Source: Ipomoea triloba (Eukaryota > Streptophyta > Magnoliopsida > Solanales > Convolvulaceae). Taken from it: 64,000 nt of DNA. The stretch is from contig NC_044929.1 in the NCBI RefSeq assembly GCF_003576645.1, positions 19,656,658-19,720,657 of the forward strand. The letters run 5' to 3'. The notes beneath the pieces are model-generated. The model made no database searches. It saw nothing but the letters and a program-made list of their open reading frames with translations, and was not told the origin of the DNA. Positions 13,851 to 25,199 of the stretch are shown here, one piece after another (positions within the stretch are counted from its first letter, which is position 1; each line of letters opens with the position of its first letter). The position numbers and the translations under genes are program-made.

Positions 13851-14239
13851 CTAAACTATGCTGGGGAAATATAAAGAGAAGGGGAGAATAATCTAAAATT
13901 AGGGTTCAGAACTCTCTAAGGGAACCTCTTTAATTGTAGAGAATAGGTAGAATATATATGAGATAGATGGGTCTTGGCCCATTAGGCAACTTCCAATTTT
14001 TTTCCAATTTGTATTCTTGTTTCCTTTCTTCCTTGTAATTCCCTTTTCTTCCAGAACTTGTCCAAAATGTTCCAATATTCTTCCTTTGTTGTTCCTTGTA
14101 GATAATTCAACACTTGGACAATATAACACACAAACAATTCCCAATTTCACTAGGATAAGGGAAATACAACTAAAATAAGGGGTGAATTATTGTACAAAAT
14201 AGTAGATATCAGTCCCTACCATTAAGAAGAGAAAAAGAG

Positions 14240-15303
14240 CTCCAGGATAGAAGACGGATAGATGGAAGATCTTTGTTTCCTAGGGTTTCCATCAAATTTT
14301 CCCATGTTGTACCTTAAGAACTTCTTGAATTTCTTTAAAAGAAATGACATATCTTCTTCTGAATCATCTTTTCTTGAGCTAGAAGTCTTTCTAGATGTTT
14401 TTTATGTTGAAAGAGTTTTATTTCCCACTGAAGCCATGATAGGCCTTTCATTTGCGTCTTCTTTCTTGTCCAGTCTCACCATGTCATATTCATGGTCTTT
14501 CAGATCTCAGAAAAATGATTTTGTGTTAATGGTGGATAACTTCTTGCTACTCTTTATGGTTGTTACCTTTGATAACCATTCTTTGTGTAGAGCTCTTAAT
14601 ATTTTGGAGTTAATCTCCCGTTGTGTATAATATTTTTGTAAAACAGAAAGCTCATCCAAAATGTTAGTAAAATGGATTTCCATTTGGTCAATGGATTCAC
14701 CCAGAAACATCTCAAATGAATCAAACTTTTGAACAACAATATTGAGGTTATTCACCCTGATTTGTTCATTGCCAATGGAGAGTTCAATGAGTTTGTCCCC
14801 TAGTTGTATTGTCGTTGTTGTATGATCTTTGATCTTCCCAAAGATGACCTTATCGAGTGTCCTCATAATCTCATTCTTTGCATCGTTGTCTAACTTTGAG
14901 AGAATGTGGTAATCCTTCATCCATTTGTCATAGGGCTTTGGAACCCTAGCTAATTGGTATAGGAGATGGTGTCTCATCCTCACTTTGATCGTCTTCTTCA
15001 CATTTCTTCTTGTGATCTTATGTTGGCTAACCTAGGTGGTGTGATGTTAATTTTCTCAATCTTTACTAGGTCATTTTCCACCACATCCAACATCCTTGAG
15101 TATATTGTTGATAAATGTATCTGGAGTCTTGTCCTCCATTTCCTCAAAATCTTCCTATGAATAATTTGGAATAAGATCCATACTTTTGTGCATTTTAAGA
15201 AAATTCTTAGCTACAAAGCGAAGTTTTGAAAATGAGAAATTAGGATATTCTCAAGTTCACCAAAAACGATTGATCTTTTAGAACAACCGCTCTAATACCA
15301 CTT
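14240..15303 (-). pseudogene. Ty1/copia gag relic
   Basis: On the - strand, 15001-14507 is open for 164 codons and reads as copia gag (UBN2-type). Residues about 90-160 give FDSFEMFLGESIDQMEIHFTNILDELSVLQK, then REINSKILRALHKEWLSKVTTIKSSKKLSTI, matching the family pattern of F..(F/M)...ESI..M..RF..I...L..L, then KILR.L...W..KVT.I...K.L. The continuation through 14506-14262 gives the acidic/serine stretch before the missing zinc knuckle, with a frame break. The + strand ORF at 14262 is its antisense shadow. Protease, integrase and RT are absent to the left. Confidence 0.7.
15292..15303 (-). other. Copia primer binding site (initiator tRNA-Met type)
   Basis: On the - strand TGGTATTAGAGC, one change from the usual TGGTATCAGAGC of copia elements. 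It lies upstream of the gag relic as expected, so the former 5' LTR lies to its right. Confidence 0.6.
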
Positions 15304-15900
15304 GTTGGTTCTAGGCAAGCAAAAAGTCAAGAAAGGGAAGGAGAGGGGGGCTGAATAGACATTCTAACACTTTTTAAAATCTCTTCAAAATGACTCAAAG
15401 TGAGCTAGGGTTTTAAAATCAAAGCTTGGAAATATATTTCCTGATAGCGGAAGTTTTTTAGCTTACCTAAAAGAGATGTAGCTAAATTTTGAGTTTTGAT
15501 TGTGTTTGCGTGCGTATAAGTATGGGGTTAGTTGGCAGTCAAAATAATATTTCACTTTTCTCCTTATCTCCAAGGAGGTTCCACTAAGTATTATTACAAA
15601 TACAAAGTGATAAAAGTCTTAGCTTCTTCAAGATAGTCATCGAGAAAAGTGTCACACATGAAGTCTTCTTATCCTTCACTATCTTATCAGAGTCATCCAA
15701 GGGTCGTCCACCAAGTCGTCTTGCAAGGTTGATCACATAACTTCCAGTAGAAGATGGTTGTAAGTTGATCATGCTTGAACTTTTTTCGTTCTGATCCCCT
15801 TAGCTTCCTTCCGACTTGACTCCTTCTAGATATCTTCTTCTGAAGCATTTCCTTCTAGATGCTTCCTTCCGAGACTACTTCCATCTAGCCAGCTAGATTG
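15304..15900 (-). repeat. Probable remnant 5' LTR of the 14.2-kb copia relic
   Basis: The region to the right of the primer binding site should be the 5' LTR. It has no coding, and contains short CTTCCTTCYGA/TCTAGATRYCTTC repeats at 15790-15895. Without a second LTR copy the right limit is approximate. Confidence 0.35.
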
Positions 15901-16293
15901 CGAAGCGTATATAAAATTACAATTATTTTAGTAGAGTCTAAAATACTTATACAGTTCTCTTTATATCATCAAAATCTATTACAAATAATTATCTAACACA
16001 TATAATTAAGTATTACATAGTACAATATTTACAGTAGAATTACACTTTGTAAACATCATAATTTCAATTATAAGTATTACAATATTTATTATTAGTTACA
16101 ACCATTTTAATCTAAATAGTATCACAACTTCACATATAAATATTATAATATTTATTATAAGTAACAGTTTATATTGTTTTTTATTTAATAATATTTTAAT
16201 ATTATGCATGAATTTTCGCACATCACATATACAAAATGCTAGTAATATATATAAATATAAATAAACAATTTAACCATCAACTTAGACTCTTAG

Positions 16294-16810
16294 TCACTGT
16301 TGTAAAAATAGGCCTAGGCGGTGCTAGGCGCCCCAAGGCCGTTTCGCTTTCACTGTTAGGCGGCAAAAAGTTGGTCGGCCACCTAGTCGGCTAGCTAGGC
16401 GGCAAAATCGTCCTAGTCGGCCGAGTCGCCCGATTTTGACTGGTCGTTGGAGTCTAGACTGCTACTGTAAGTTTTAAACTTTAAACCTTTAATTTCTTTC
16501 ATTCGTTAATTAAATTTATTCATTGATTCTATAATCTAATTTATTAATTAATAATTGTTCATTTATTTGATTTATTTCATACTCCATTAATTAATAATCA
16601 TTATTACCATATCTTTCTACACACTAGTAGTTTGAGTATTTCATATTTTTGTATCTTTAGTTTTTTAATATTGCTATGATGTGTCATTTGATTGAATGTT
16701 GAAAACTGCAAGTCTATCATTGTTTTTTTTTTTTTGTGCTCCCCTAGCGCAGCCTAGGCGTTAAGTGCTACCCGAACACCCGACTAGCGCCTATCGCCTA
16801 CTGCAACCAT
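16294..16810. mobile_element. hAT-like MITE (GGCCTAGGCG type)
   Basis: AT-rich centre between two GC-rich ends with GGCCTAGGCGGTGCTAGGCGCC on the left and GCCTAGGCGTTAAG...CGCCTATCGCCTACTGCAACC on the right, in inverted sense. Flanks ACTCTTAG (16286-16293) and GCTCTTAG (16811-16818) are an 8-bp duplication with one mismatch, as expected of hAT elements. No transposase. Confidence 0.65.
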
Positions 16811-17266
16811 GCTCTTAGTTGAGACGAAATATATTTCAATTTGATTTATGTGTCCCTTGAAACTTATCAAAACTCATGCATAAGGTCATTGCATTGGTGT
16901 TTCCATTTTGAACAATAAATTAAAAATAAAATAAACATTTCTCTAATCAAGTTAATTGAGAATTATGAAGTGGTGTGACTTTAATCACATATTTTATTGT
17001 ATTGTAAATTTAATTTGTGATGTGAAAATTTTCCAATTAAATGCGTTTCAACATGTCCCTTCTGAAGTATCCATGTTCTTACGACTATTGTCCTAATGTC
17101 CTACACGTTACCTTGATTAAACAACAAATGAACCCTACCTACTTCATTTGAATTTATTCATATTTGTCGTAGAAAAAATAAAATAACCAGAGTATATATT
17201 GACCCAGAAAAAAATCGAGGCTACAACTATTTCTTCTCGTTCACTTTAAAACCCCCAACAACATTA

Positions 17267-17740
17267 GGGATGTGTTTGGTTCGCACACGAAAATCAGAAT
17301 CGGATTGAGAATCAAATACTTGGTAATGGAATGAGTTTTGGTGAAAGTATTTGCATGTTTGGTAGTAGGGTGGAGTTGGAATAATTAACAATATTGATGT
17401 TTGTGTGTGTGTGTGTGTGTGTATAACGGCAATAAAAGTTTTAAAAATACAAAAAAATAAAAAATAAAATGAAAATAAAAAATAAAAAAGAATCCATTGG
17501 TCATAATATAATGACATCCAAAGCACCAATATGAAAAAAAAAAATCAAAACACAAATCTAAAAGTAGCAATCCAAACTTAAAAATTATATTACCAATAAG
17601 ATGGAATGATATCTTTTTAATTAGGGAAGAACGGGTAATGAAATCTCATGGTTGTGTTTTGAAAAGTTGTCAACCAAATACTAGCTATGATTTTGATTCT
17701 TATTCCTAGCTAGTGTGTAAATCCATGAACCAAACGCACC
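17267..17740. mobile_element. Harbinger-like MITE with (GT)n
   Basis: 474 bp, ends GGGATGTGTTTGGTT and AACCAAACGCACC, flanked by TTA on both sides (17264-17266, 17741-17743). Holds a (TG)n tract near 17400-17422. Internal sequence is related to the elements in the 30.8-32.9-kb palindrome (ATCAGAATCGG, GTTGTCAACCAAA). The ORFs across it are chance. Confidence 0.75.
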
Positions 17741-17743
17741 TTA

Positions 17744-19020
17744 GAATATATAGCATAAATAATATTTATTAAATGTTGTGTGGTGGCTTAATGGGCTGAT
17801 TCCAACATCCTATCATTATTGAAGCATGGCGACGACTACTACACAAGTATAAAGAAATAAAATTGCACTTTCGCTATTAGGTATAACTATTTGTGTAGTG
17901 GTAAGCGCTTGATCCTGACAATTGATATCAGAACAAGTTACGAAGTGATGTATGTGCAGTTGAGGCTAGTAAGTATTGGGAGGGAATTATTTGTAAAGAA
18001 ATAAAGTTACACTCTCTACTAATTATTTGACGTAATGATAATCATTTAATCTTCTCAGCGAGTACATATTTTTTTTCTAGGGTCATATAGATGCCTATGT
18101 TAAGTGGTACACCTATTTGTCAAAAGTTGCGGCTAATAGGCATATTCTTTGTACAGTGATTAGATCTTAATTAAGAACCAAATCCTAAGATTCATGAATG
18201 TTGTCTAGTTTTGAAGTGTTAAGATGTTTTTATTGAGACACCATTATGTTAATGGCCCCCATTAGCTTGACAATGTCTTTCCTAATTAACCAAGCAAATG
18301 GGACAACTTAGTCGATAAGGTAGGCCTGCTGCCAAGCCTGCCATGTTTCACATGTTTTAAACCTTATTTTTAGTAAAGTTTTTAATTAAGAAAAAGACAG
18401 ATCTAGCTAGCTAAGACTTTACCACAAATGAATTGTCAAAATGTATTTTAAAATTAATAGACATGCATTTTCATGATAGAATCAAGCCATTGTTTGATTT
18501 CGTTGAAAATATGATATCTCACAACAAGATAAACAATATTGAATTAAATCCATGACTTGTAAGAGTGGAATAATATGTGGGTTATATATCAAGCAATGCG
18601 TATTGGAAAATATATATTTGTCAGTATGCATATAGTGAATATTGTCTCGTTCATATGTCATGATTTCATTAGAGGTAGGAAATAAAAACAAAAAGTTGGG
18701 TTTTTATTTTTGTTTAAACCAATAGGATACGATAGGATACACACCACATTATATGCATATAATGATAATTGAAAGTAGAAAATTAACTGAATAAAAGAAA
18801 ATTGAATATTTGCTTCCTTGACAATAATATGATTAAATAGTTGCATTGAATTATAGTAAAATCATATTTCGTGATATTCATTCACCGGTAATCAGTTATT
18901 CATTGTTTCAAAAGATAAAATACAATATGAGTTAGTGGGTGATGTCATCAGCCGGCAACCTGTAGTGCCCCAATCATAATAAATATCGGACCATAACCTA
19001 AAAAGATCAGACAAAATTAT
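17744..19020. other. Intergenic, AT-rich, no gene seen
   Basis: No convincing coding sequence. 17890-17940 has a weak tRNA-like stretch (TGTAGTGGTAAGCGCTTGATCC), possibly an old SINE. The ORFs at 18482 and 18658 lack family resemblance. Confidence 0.45.
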
Positions 19021-19028
19021 ACTCAGGA

Positions 19029-19083
19029 TGGTTCAATGACGTAAGCCCGCACTACCGAGATGACGTACATTTCGTGACGTCAT
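19029..19083. promoter_or_regulatory. Cluster of TGACGT motifs (as-1/TGA-like)
   Basis: ATGACGTAAGC, GATGACGTACA and GTGACGTCATG lie within 55 bases. The last contains the palindrome TGACGTCA, the core site for plant TGA/bZIP factors; paired TGACG sites define as-1-type elements. A TATATAG lies near 19140, but no gene was found downstream. Confidence 0.45.
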
Positions 19084-19265
19084 GTCTCTCCCTGATTGAA
19101 TCATGAAATTTACATATTCCTCCTTAAGTATTCGCATCATTATATAGTAATACCCAGTAACAATACAGTATCCAACTCTTTCTGGAAACTATAGTAGATC
19201 ATACAATAATCCAGTCAAACATTCTCAAGATTCTTTTCACGTCCGTCTCGTTGCTTTATAGGCCA

Positions 19266-19425
19266 CTTGCTCATGTTTGACTGCATATAAAAGATTAACG
19301 TAGAATGGGGTTTATGATAACAAAAGTTGGAACCCCACAAATATGATGTTTGACTGCATAGGAAATGATTAACGTAGAATGGCAGTGATGAGATGATAAG
19401 AAATGTTGGAAGCCCACTACTTGCC
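19266..19425. repeat. Tandem duplication (about 75 bp)
   Basis: GTTTGACTGCATA, GATTAACGTAGAATGG, then GATRATAA..AA.GTTGGAA.CCCAC occur twice in the same order, beginning near 19275 and 19347. Non-coding. Confidence 0.7.
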
Positions 19426-19429
19426 TTGC

Positions 19430-20690
19430 AAATTTGATGGTCAAAGGAATGGATGATGATTTTTTTATTTTTTTATTTTTGTGTGGTTGATTTTATTGCA
19501 CTATTGTTTATATTGCATCAGAATTTTTTTAAGGTTATAATAGTATCGATGCCTTTTGTGTCAAGTGTGTGTGTATGATAAGTCTAGTTGTATCAACTAT
19601 CATGTGAACGTGCTGGCAATACCCAGTAACATTTAAATAGTATGGTATACATGGTTATACGCACTACCAAAAAAAATTCATTGACATAGTAAAAATTTCT
19701 TAAGTTTTAGATTTCTAAAAATAAAATAAAACTACACATTGTGAATTCATTACAATTTTTGGAGGAAAAAAAAAGCACTTTTGTTGGAATGTCAATTGTC
19801 AAGCAAAGATAGAATATCTTGACCATTGAGAAGCAAAGTTAGACAGGCTTTTTGTTTTGGATAGAGGGAGTGGTCCTTTTCTCTCTCTCTCTTTAATGAC
19901 TCTTTTATTTTCTTTATTTTTTGTTTTTACCTTTTGGATAACGAGGAAGTTTGTAAATGATTTATACAAATGATTTATACAAAGTAAATTATAACTTTAT
20001 GTAATAGCGTACAAATCATAAGAGATTTATTGATAGTATACATATTGTTGTCCTTAGAGATCTAATGCAAAACTTGTTAACTGTGCCTCTTTTATTTTTA
20101 ATCTCTACACTTCATGATACTAGAAGTGTTTAGTGTGGGGTTGGGTCAAAGAACACCAAAATTTTATTCTAAATTATTAAAAATTTTATATGATATTTTT
20201 CAGAACCCAATATCTAAAAATATAATACTTTTATTAATTTTATAACCATATCAATCAAAAACCAATTAAATTCATGTCAACATAAACATTCAATTCAACT
20301 TTCATAAATATATGGTCTGTTTTACCTCTTTTATGTAATTTACGGGCTATTATGAATGAGTAAAATTTAGTTCATAGACACCCTCAAATAGTGACTGTGA
20401 ATTTTTTTCTTTACAAAGATACATATATAAGTGTTTGTTCGTATGAGTTGATGCCAATTAACCAGCACTCAGTTAGCTAATTAAATACACACCTAATCTA
20501 ACCATACTTTGACTAAAACAGGGCACCAAAATCATGGAATTAATCACTCCTAAGTCATTATCATTGGCATTCATCATTTCACTATTTTCCACGATTAAGA
20601 CGCTTTTTTTATTACAGTCAAAATTACTGTCCATATTCACTCTTAAAAATCTTTTTCACTCCCACACAAGGTAAATTTCTTTACCATACC
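19430..20690. other. Intergenic, AT-rich, nothing identified
   Basis: Low-complexity and AT-rich DNA with no ORF of interest and no clear terminal repeats. Confidence 0.45.
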
Positions 20691-20710
20691 CTAAAGGAGT
20701 GACTGAATGG

Positions 20711-20879
20711 GTTTTTTTTTTTAATACTACTAACTCTATTAGAATGTAGTATCTGTTCATAACTACTTTCTCAACCTATTGAAGCACAAGAGTCAGTATT
20801 GTCTCCACTGAGATTCGAACCCACCACCTCCCGTATAAAGGGAAGGGTTTGATGCCACTGAATTACAAGGTCCTTGGCA
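20711..20879 (-). mobile_element. tRNA-derived SINE with target duplication
   Basis: On the - strand: a box A-like TTGTAATTCAGTGGCAT, a perfect-looking box B GGTTCGAATCTC, a body with GACTCTTGTGCTTCAATAGG, and a poly-A tail (seen as T12 at 20711-20722). Flanked by AGTGACTGAATGG on both sides (20698-20710, 20880-20892), a 13-bp target duplication. Length 169 bp. The ORF at 20771 is fortuitous. Confidence 0.85.
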
Positions 20880-20894
20880 AGTGACTGAATGGTT

Positions 20895-21045
20895 GAAACA
20901 TGATTCTCATATTTAAACGTTTCGAGTTTGATTCTTATTAACACCTTTTCGATCGACCTCGTCACGCAGGGTCTTCCTAGCATGGTTTGCCTATCTTGTG
21001 TAATTTACAGGCTATTACATAGGAATAAAGTTTACCTAGTACACA
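20895..21045 (+). mobile_element. tRNA-related SINE fragment, second family
   Basis: TTTCGAGTTTGATTCTTATTAACACC, then GTCACGCAGGGTCTTCCTAGCATGGTTTGCCTATC, resembles the box B and body of a SINE-like repeat also hinted at 46250-46365. Ends not resolved. Confidence 0.4.
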
Positions 21046-21117
21046 CTTTTAGCGGTGACTGCGAGTTTCTCTTATCACCCAAAATAAAATTATTTTAGCA
21101 CATCATATGCAAAAAAT

Positions 21118-21262
21118 GCACATCCATTGTCCTCTAGTCCACAAGGAAAATTTTGGATACCCACATGGAAAGGAATGGATTCGAGTTTCAGTAGAAGCGA
21201 CTCTTTGTGTTTCAGTTATGAACATATACTATAGTAACAGAGCCAGTAGTACTAAAATAATA
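21118..21262 (+). mobile_element. SINE, + orientation, same family as 20711
   Basis: Head TTGTCCTCTAGTCCACAAGG, box B GGATTCGAGTTTC, then GAAGCGACTCTTTGTGTTTCAG and ACAGAGCCAGTAGTACTAAAA, in the same order as the - strand copies. A-tail short; target duplication not evident. It overlaps the chance ORF at 21107. Confidence 0.65.
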
Positions 21263-21645
21263 TATATCCATTACAATTATTATTATTATTGAACTTTTAA
21301 AGTTCAAAATGTTTCTGTAATTTTAAATACTTTTAAAATTAGTTCATCAATAAGATCGACCCCACTCCAAAAAAAATCTTGATTCGAGACAAATTTATTT
21401 TTCGAATGATTTGAATTATTAATTAATTAGTGACAAAAGTATCACAAAAATTAAAGCACGATCAATTGAAAGTTGATATGAAAAAAGCATTCTAAAAGTT
21501 GGTGTGCTTTCATTAGCTCTTGGTCCACTACTCATATCAAAAATGAAAGTGTTTTCAAAGAAGCAAAAGTCCCAAAATATTTTAATTTTGAACTGTGTAG
21601 GATCTTTACTCTATACTACCGCTTTAATTTATCCAAGTTACAATT

Positions 21646-22366
21646 CAAATTTTAAATTGTTACTTAAACTAAAAACCCTAATGCTGCCTCCCTTTTCTCT
21701 CTAAATCCAAACACCTTTCTCTGCTGCTCAACTTCGGCTTCCACCGCCGGCCTCCGGCCGGAGCTCTAATAGAGCTTTGAGCCGGCGGTTTTGGTCACCT
21801 TCTACGTTTGCTCTCGCTCTTCTTCCGCCCCGACCACCATCGCAGCTCTGTCCGCCTCCAACCACCGCCACAGATCTTCTTCTTCAGTTTTCTCTCCCTT
21901 TGAATAAAATAATAGTAGGTAAGTATTGGATTTTTGTTGGTAGTCTTGAACTCCCAACCTTACTTTGACTTTACCCACTTTTTATTTTCTCTATTATTGT
22001 GTTTTCCTCTCGTTACTTTCACGAGCATTTTTCCTCTTTTTCCTCTTTTTCCTCTCGTTACTTTGACGAGCGTTTCATTTCCATTAGCATAAATCGTTTA
22101 GTTTGGTTTCGACAAGTGTTAATTTTATCTTGGGCGAGCAAAAAAGAATGATGACGAAGACCCAGATCTTTGATGAAGCTTTAAGTTCCCTTATGGAACA
22201 TAGCTTCCTAGTTATGAAACAGTCTGCGATTTAAGTTTTCTATAACATAGTTAGAAAAGTTGTTTCTATGTCTGACTGTAAGGAATGGTTTACCATTTCA
22301 TTGATCATTGATGTAAACGTTTTATGTTATGAATTAATGGAATAGCTACTTTTACCTTAAAAAAAA
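21646..22366 (+). mobile_element. Poly-A retroposon copy 2 with 20-bp target duplication
   Basis: About 720 bp that looks like a spliced mRNA: AACCCTAA start, CT-rich leader, a GC-rich section (CCGCCGGCCTCCGGCCGG), then TATGTCTGACTGTAAGGAATGG, TTTACCATTTCATTG, GTAAACGTTTTATGTTATGAATTAATGGAATAG and a poly-A tail. AATTTATCCAAGTTACAATT lies immediately before (21626-21645) and after (22367-22386), a 20-bp duplication (the first two A are shared with the tail). Copy 1 at 9997-10620 has the same landmarks. Insertion was by an L1-type machinery acting in trans or by a truncated LINE. ORFs here are short and not shared between copies. Confidence 0.8.
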
Positions 22367-22386
22367 AATTTATCCAAGTTACAATT

Positions 22387-22925
22387 AAGCACCATCCAAA
22401 AGAGTTTCTTAGCTTGTTACGTCATTACTATATCTACACGAGTTTGACTTTTTAAATTTTGTTGTGTCTATTAATATTACGAGAAAATCTGTCGTTACTA
22501 CTCAAATATGCACTATAAGTAAAGCCCATGATCCTAACTAACAAAGGACTACAAGAACATGAACTAGTCTAAGTTACCTGACCCATAGCGAGTCGGTACA
22601 AACCAACAAAATAAATAAACATATTGTGATTATCAAGCTAACTAATCGCTGGACCTGAATTATCTAAGTGTAGATATACCCCATAGTAGAAAGCCAGTCC
22701 ATCCTTATCAACACTTGTAAATATAGCATCCACTAGTTGTTCAACTATATATTATTGAAGGATGGTTTAGTGTAAATACGATTTAGTTTAGGGGTCAAAA
22801 GAGAAAATTCAGAAGAAATTCTATACGGATTTCGATGAATCTCCACGCTTTTTAAATGGGGATTTGGGTTTAGTCCCAATCCCAGACTCAAAAGACTGAG
22901 AGAGGAAGAAATCAAGAAATCATCA
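22387..22925. other. Upstream region of small gene 2
   Basis: No TATA consensus stands out close to the gene. TTTTTAAATGG at about 22848 is the nearest TA-rich word, about 80 bases before the ATG. A purine-rich leader (AAAAGACTGAGAGAGGAAGAAATC) precedes the start. Confidence 0.3.
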
Positions 22926-23156
22926 ATGAGTACTCAACCCCATCCCCGCCAGCAGCAAACCACAATTCTTCCACCCCAAAGAGGAAAGATCATTAGACAA
23001 ATCCTCAGCGACTTGGTCGGCACCGGAAACTCTGCCGCCGGGCAAGCAGGGGAAACTCCAGGTCGTAATATCAACGGCGGCGGCGGCGGCGGCGGAAGCC
23101 GTCGCGGTGGAGGAGGCGCCACCGGCGGCGGAGCTACCTCTACTGCGCCACATTAG
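22926..23156 (+). CDS. Small PPxRG-motif protein with glycine-rich tail, member 2 (76 aa)
   Basis: Unrecognised function. Residues 15-27 (LPPQRGKIIRQIL) match the family signature, and SDLVGT continues the helix seen in the others as KSLVKS. The N-terminus is glutamine-rich (QQQ at 9-11). From about residue 49 the tail becomes glycine-rich (seven consecutive G, then SRRGGGG and GGGATSTAPH), unlike the acidic tail of members 4-6. The ATG at 22926 places the PP pair at residues 16-17, the family norm. Strongly GC-rich (GGC repeats) in AT-rich surroundings. The reverse strand ORFs are shadows. No signal peptide. AATAAA at about 23314 fits a polyadenylation signal. The (GGC)n run makes length polymorphism likely. 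Confidence in coding is moderate to good because the signature is in frame and a leader and poly-A signal surround it. Confidence 0.65.
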   Translation: MSTQPHPRQQQTTILPPQRGKIIRQILSDLVGTGNSAAGQAGETPGRNINGGGGGGGSRRGGGGATGGGATSTAPH

Positions 23157-23617
23157 CCGCCGTCGCCGGCGCCGGTCCTTCTTGACCCGATTTAAGGTTT
23201 CGTGTCGCCGGAAGTTTGGGGCTTAGCTTCCACTTTATCTTGTTTTAGCTTTTAGCTTTTAGCTTCTTGCTGAATGCTGAGCGTCCAGTGTTGTATCAGT
23301 AAATTTATGTGGCAATAAAAATTTTCCCGTTATTAAATTATTTTTACCTAGCTGGCTAAATCAATAATACTCCGTAAAATATTTCACTCATTACACAAGT
23401 GTTATATTAGAAAAAGAAAATAAAAATTACTTCTTTTTTTTTAATCAAACGGAGTGAAACACCTAAAAAAACATATCGCCTAATTCCTGATAAACTCATA
23501 AAATTATCCGGTAGAACCTTCGAAGAGTAGGGCGGTGGGGAGGTTAGGGCGAGTTCCAATATTAGGTTTTATTATGCCTAGTACTAGTTATTGTCCATAT
23601 ATACAGAGTGCAACTTG

Positions 23618-23740
23618 TCATGTGGTCGTTGCCCATAAATTTTCTTGTTCGAAAATCTTTATAACACCGAGAATTCTGTCATGTGGTCCTTGCCCATAAA
23701 TTTTTTTATTCGAAAATCTTTATAACATCGAGAATAATTA
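23618..23740. repeat. Tandem duplication (about 62 bp)
   Basis: GTCATGTGGTCSTTGCCCATAAATTTT, then TTCGAAAATCTTTATAACA(C/T)CGAGAAT, is present twice in a row. No coding. Confidence 0.8.
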
Positions 23741-24364
23741 AAATGTGCAACTACACTTATATTTTATGAAAGCACTGCAAAATTATATTCAAATTTTAAA
23801 TTTTTTGCGTTCTATATTATACTGAATGAAGTATTCTGTCCCAATTAAAATGTTTCACCGAATCTCAGCATTTATTATTTTATTTATACTATGTTTAACA
23901 CGTTTCGTAAAACATATACTCTGTAATATTTTTATAGAATTAATTAAAATCTTATATATTAGAATAACATGAAATGGTACGTTTTTCTCAAAAAATAAAT
24001 AAAGTAAAGACAAATATATAATTATATTTGATGTACTTGATCCTTGATTCCTTGACCTTATCTCCAACTGTAATCACTTGACAGTCAATTAATCGAGTGG
24101 CTATCCACATACATTGAATCAAAGACAAAAAAAAACCAGAGAGACATTGAAATCCGTGAAATTTACCATGAATGCCAGCATCTCAAAGTTACCAAACAAG
24201 ATCAAAAGTGGGATTGTCGCACAGCTATTTGACTATTTCAATTCATACGGTAAAATTTTCATCAAAATTCATATTACATTTAACGTAATAATACAACTAT
24301 TTTTTATTGATTGGTTACCAGAGTAACTTTATTCTCGTTAAAACAATTCATTTATTAGTCAAAT
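23741..24364. other. Intergenic, nothing identified
   Basis: AT-rich DNA. The ORF at 24114 has no family features. Confidence 0.4.
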
Positions 24365-24394
24365 AATTGTGAACGATTTTTGGTCCTTATAATT

Positions 24395-24612
24395 TAATCA
24401 CACTTTTCTTCTCTTAAAAAGTTAAATCTCCACAAAAGCCACACCCTCCGACACAATCCCCGAGTTAACGGATGTCTAACAACAAAACAAACAGAAGATC
24501 AAATTGCTTAAACTTTTTAAAAGTTGAGAGACTTAATTGGTCAAAAAATAATCAATGACCAAATGGATAATTTCGCTATAATCAAGAGGTCATTTCAGTA
24601 ATTAACTCTATA
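24395..24612. mobile_element. One arm of a foldback MITE (11.8-kb family)
   Basis: CGAGTTAACGGATGTCTAAC, CAAACAGAAGATCAAATTG, ACTTAATTGGTCAAAAAAT and ATTTCGCTATAATCAAG match the right arm of the elements at 11807 and 41638. The left arm is missing or eroded. Confidence 0.5.
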
Positions 24613-24783
24613 ATATATACAACAAAAACTCTCTTTCTTTGGGAACCATCAAAATAACGAAAATTGAACTCACAAAAGATAATAAACTTGACTATTGTGT
24701 AATAATCAGTAAACCACACAAGAAAGTATTTTGTCTTCTCCGGAATGAAGAAGAGGTGTTCTTTCTTTGCTTATTTTAAATAT

Positions 24784-25186
24784 GAGTTAATTTCATTTTT
24801 GGTCCTAGATTTATAGGTGGCATTCCACTTTTAGTCCTTTTTTTTTTCAAAACATCCACTTTTAGTCCTAGTATTATTGTGGCATGACCATTTTAGTCAT
24901 CCGTCAAGAAAATCATTAAAATGCCATTAAATATAATGACATTTTGATCTTTTTTTTTATACAAAGTAGGTTGACCCGCTATATTTTTTATGTTTATTTT
25001 TTGAAACAAAATCAAAATTGAAGATTGAAATGCTCTTGTATTTGACGAAATTTAAACTGTTTTGTTGATGGAGGACCAAAAATGGTCATGCCACAATAAT
25101 ACTAGGATCAAAAGTGGATGTTTTGAAAAAAAAAGGACTAAAAGTGGAATGACACATAAATCTAGGACCAAAAATGAAATTAACTC
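24784..25186. mobile_element. Mutator-like foldback MITE with 10-bp target duplication
   Basis: 403 bp. Left end GAGTTAATTTCATTTTTGGTCC and right end GGACCAAAAATGAAATTAACTC are exact complements, and the arms continue as inverted copies for about 130 bases (for example CCACTTTTAGTCCTAGTATTATTGTGGCATGACC against its complement). TTTTAAATAT flanks both sides (24774-24783, 25187-25196). A 9-11-bp duplication with long terminal repeats is typical of MULE-derived elements. No transposase. Confidence 0.85.
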
Positions 25187-25199
25187 TTTTAAATATCTT

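Noticed and set aside
14262..14630. 122-codon + strand ORF
   Set aside because: Antisense of the copia gag relic on the - strand, which has real family resemblance.
20771..20983. tRNA gene suggested by GGTTCGAATCTC
   Set aside because: No cloverleaf; the A tail and target duplication show it is a SINE.
21777..21968. 63-codon Pro/Ser-rich ORF
   Set aside because: Inside retroposon copy 2 and not conserved in copy 1; probably former untranslated or decayed sequence.
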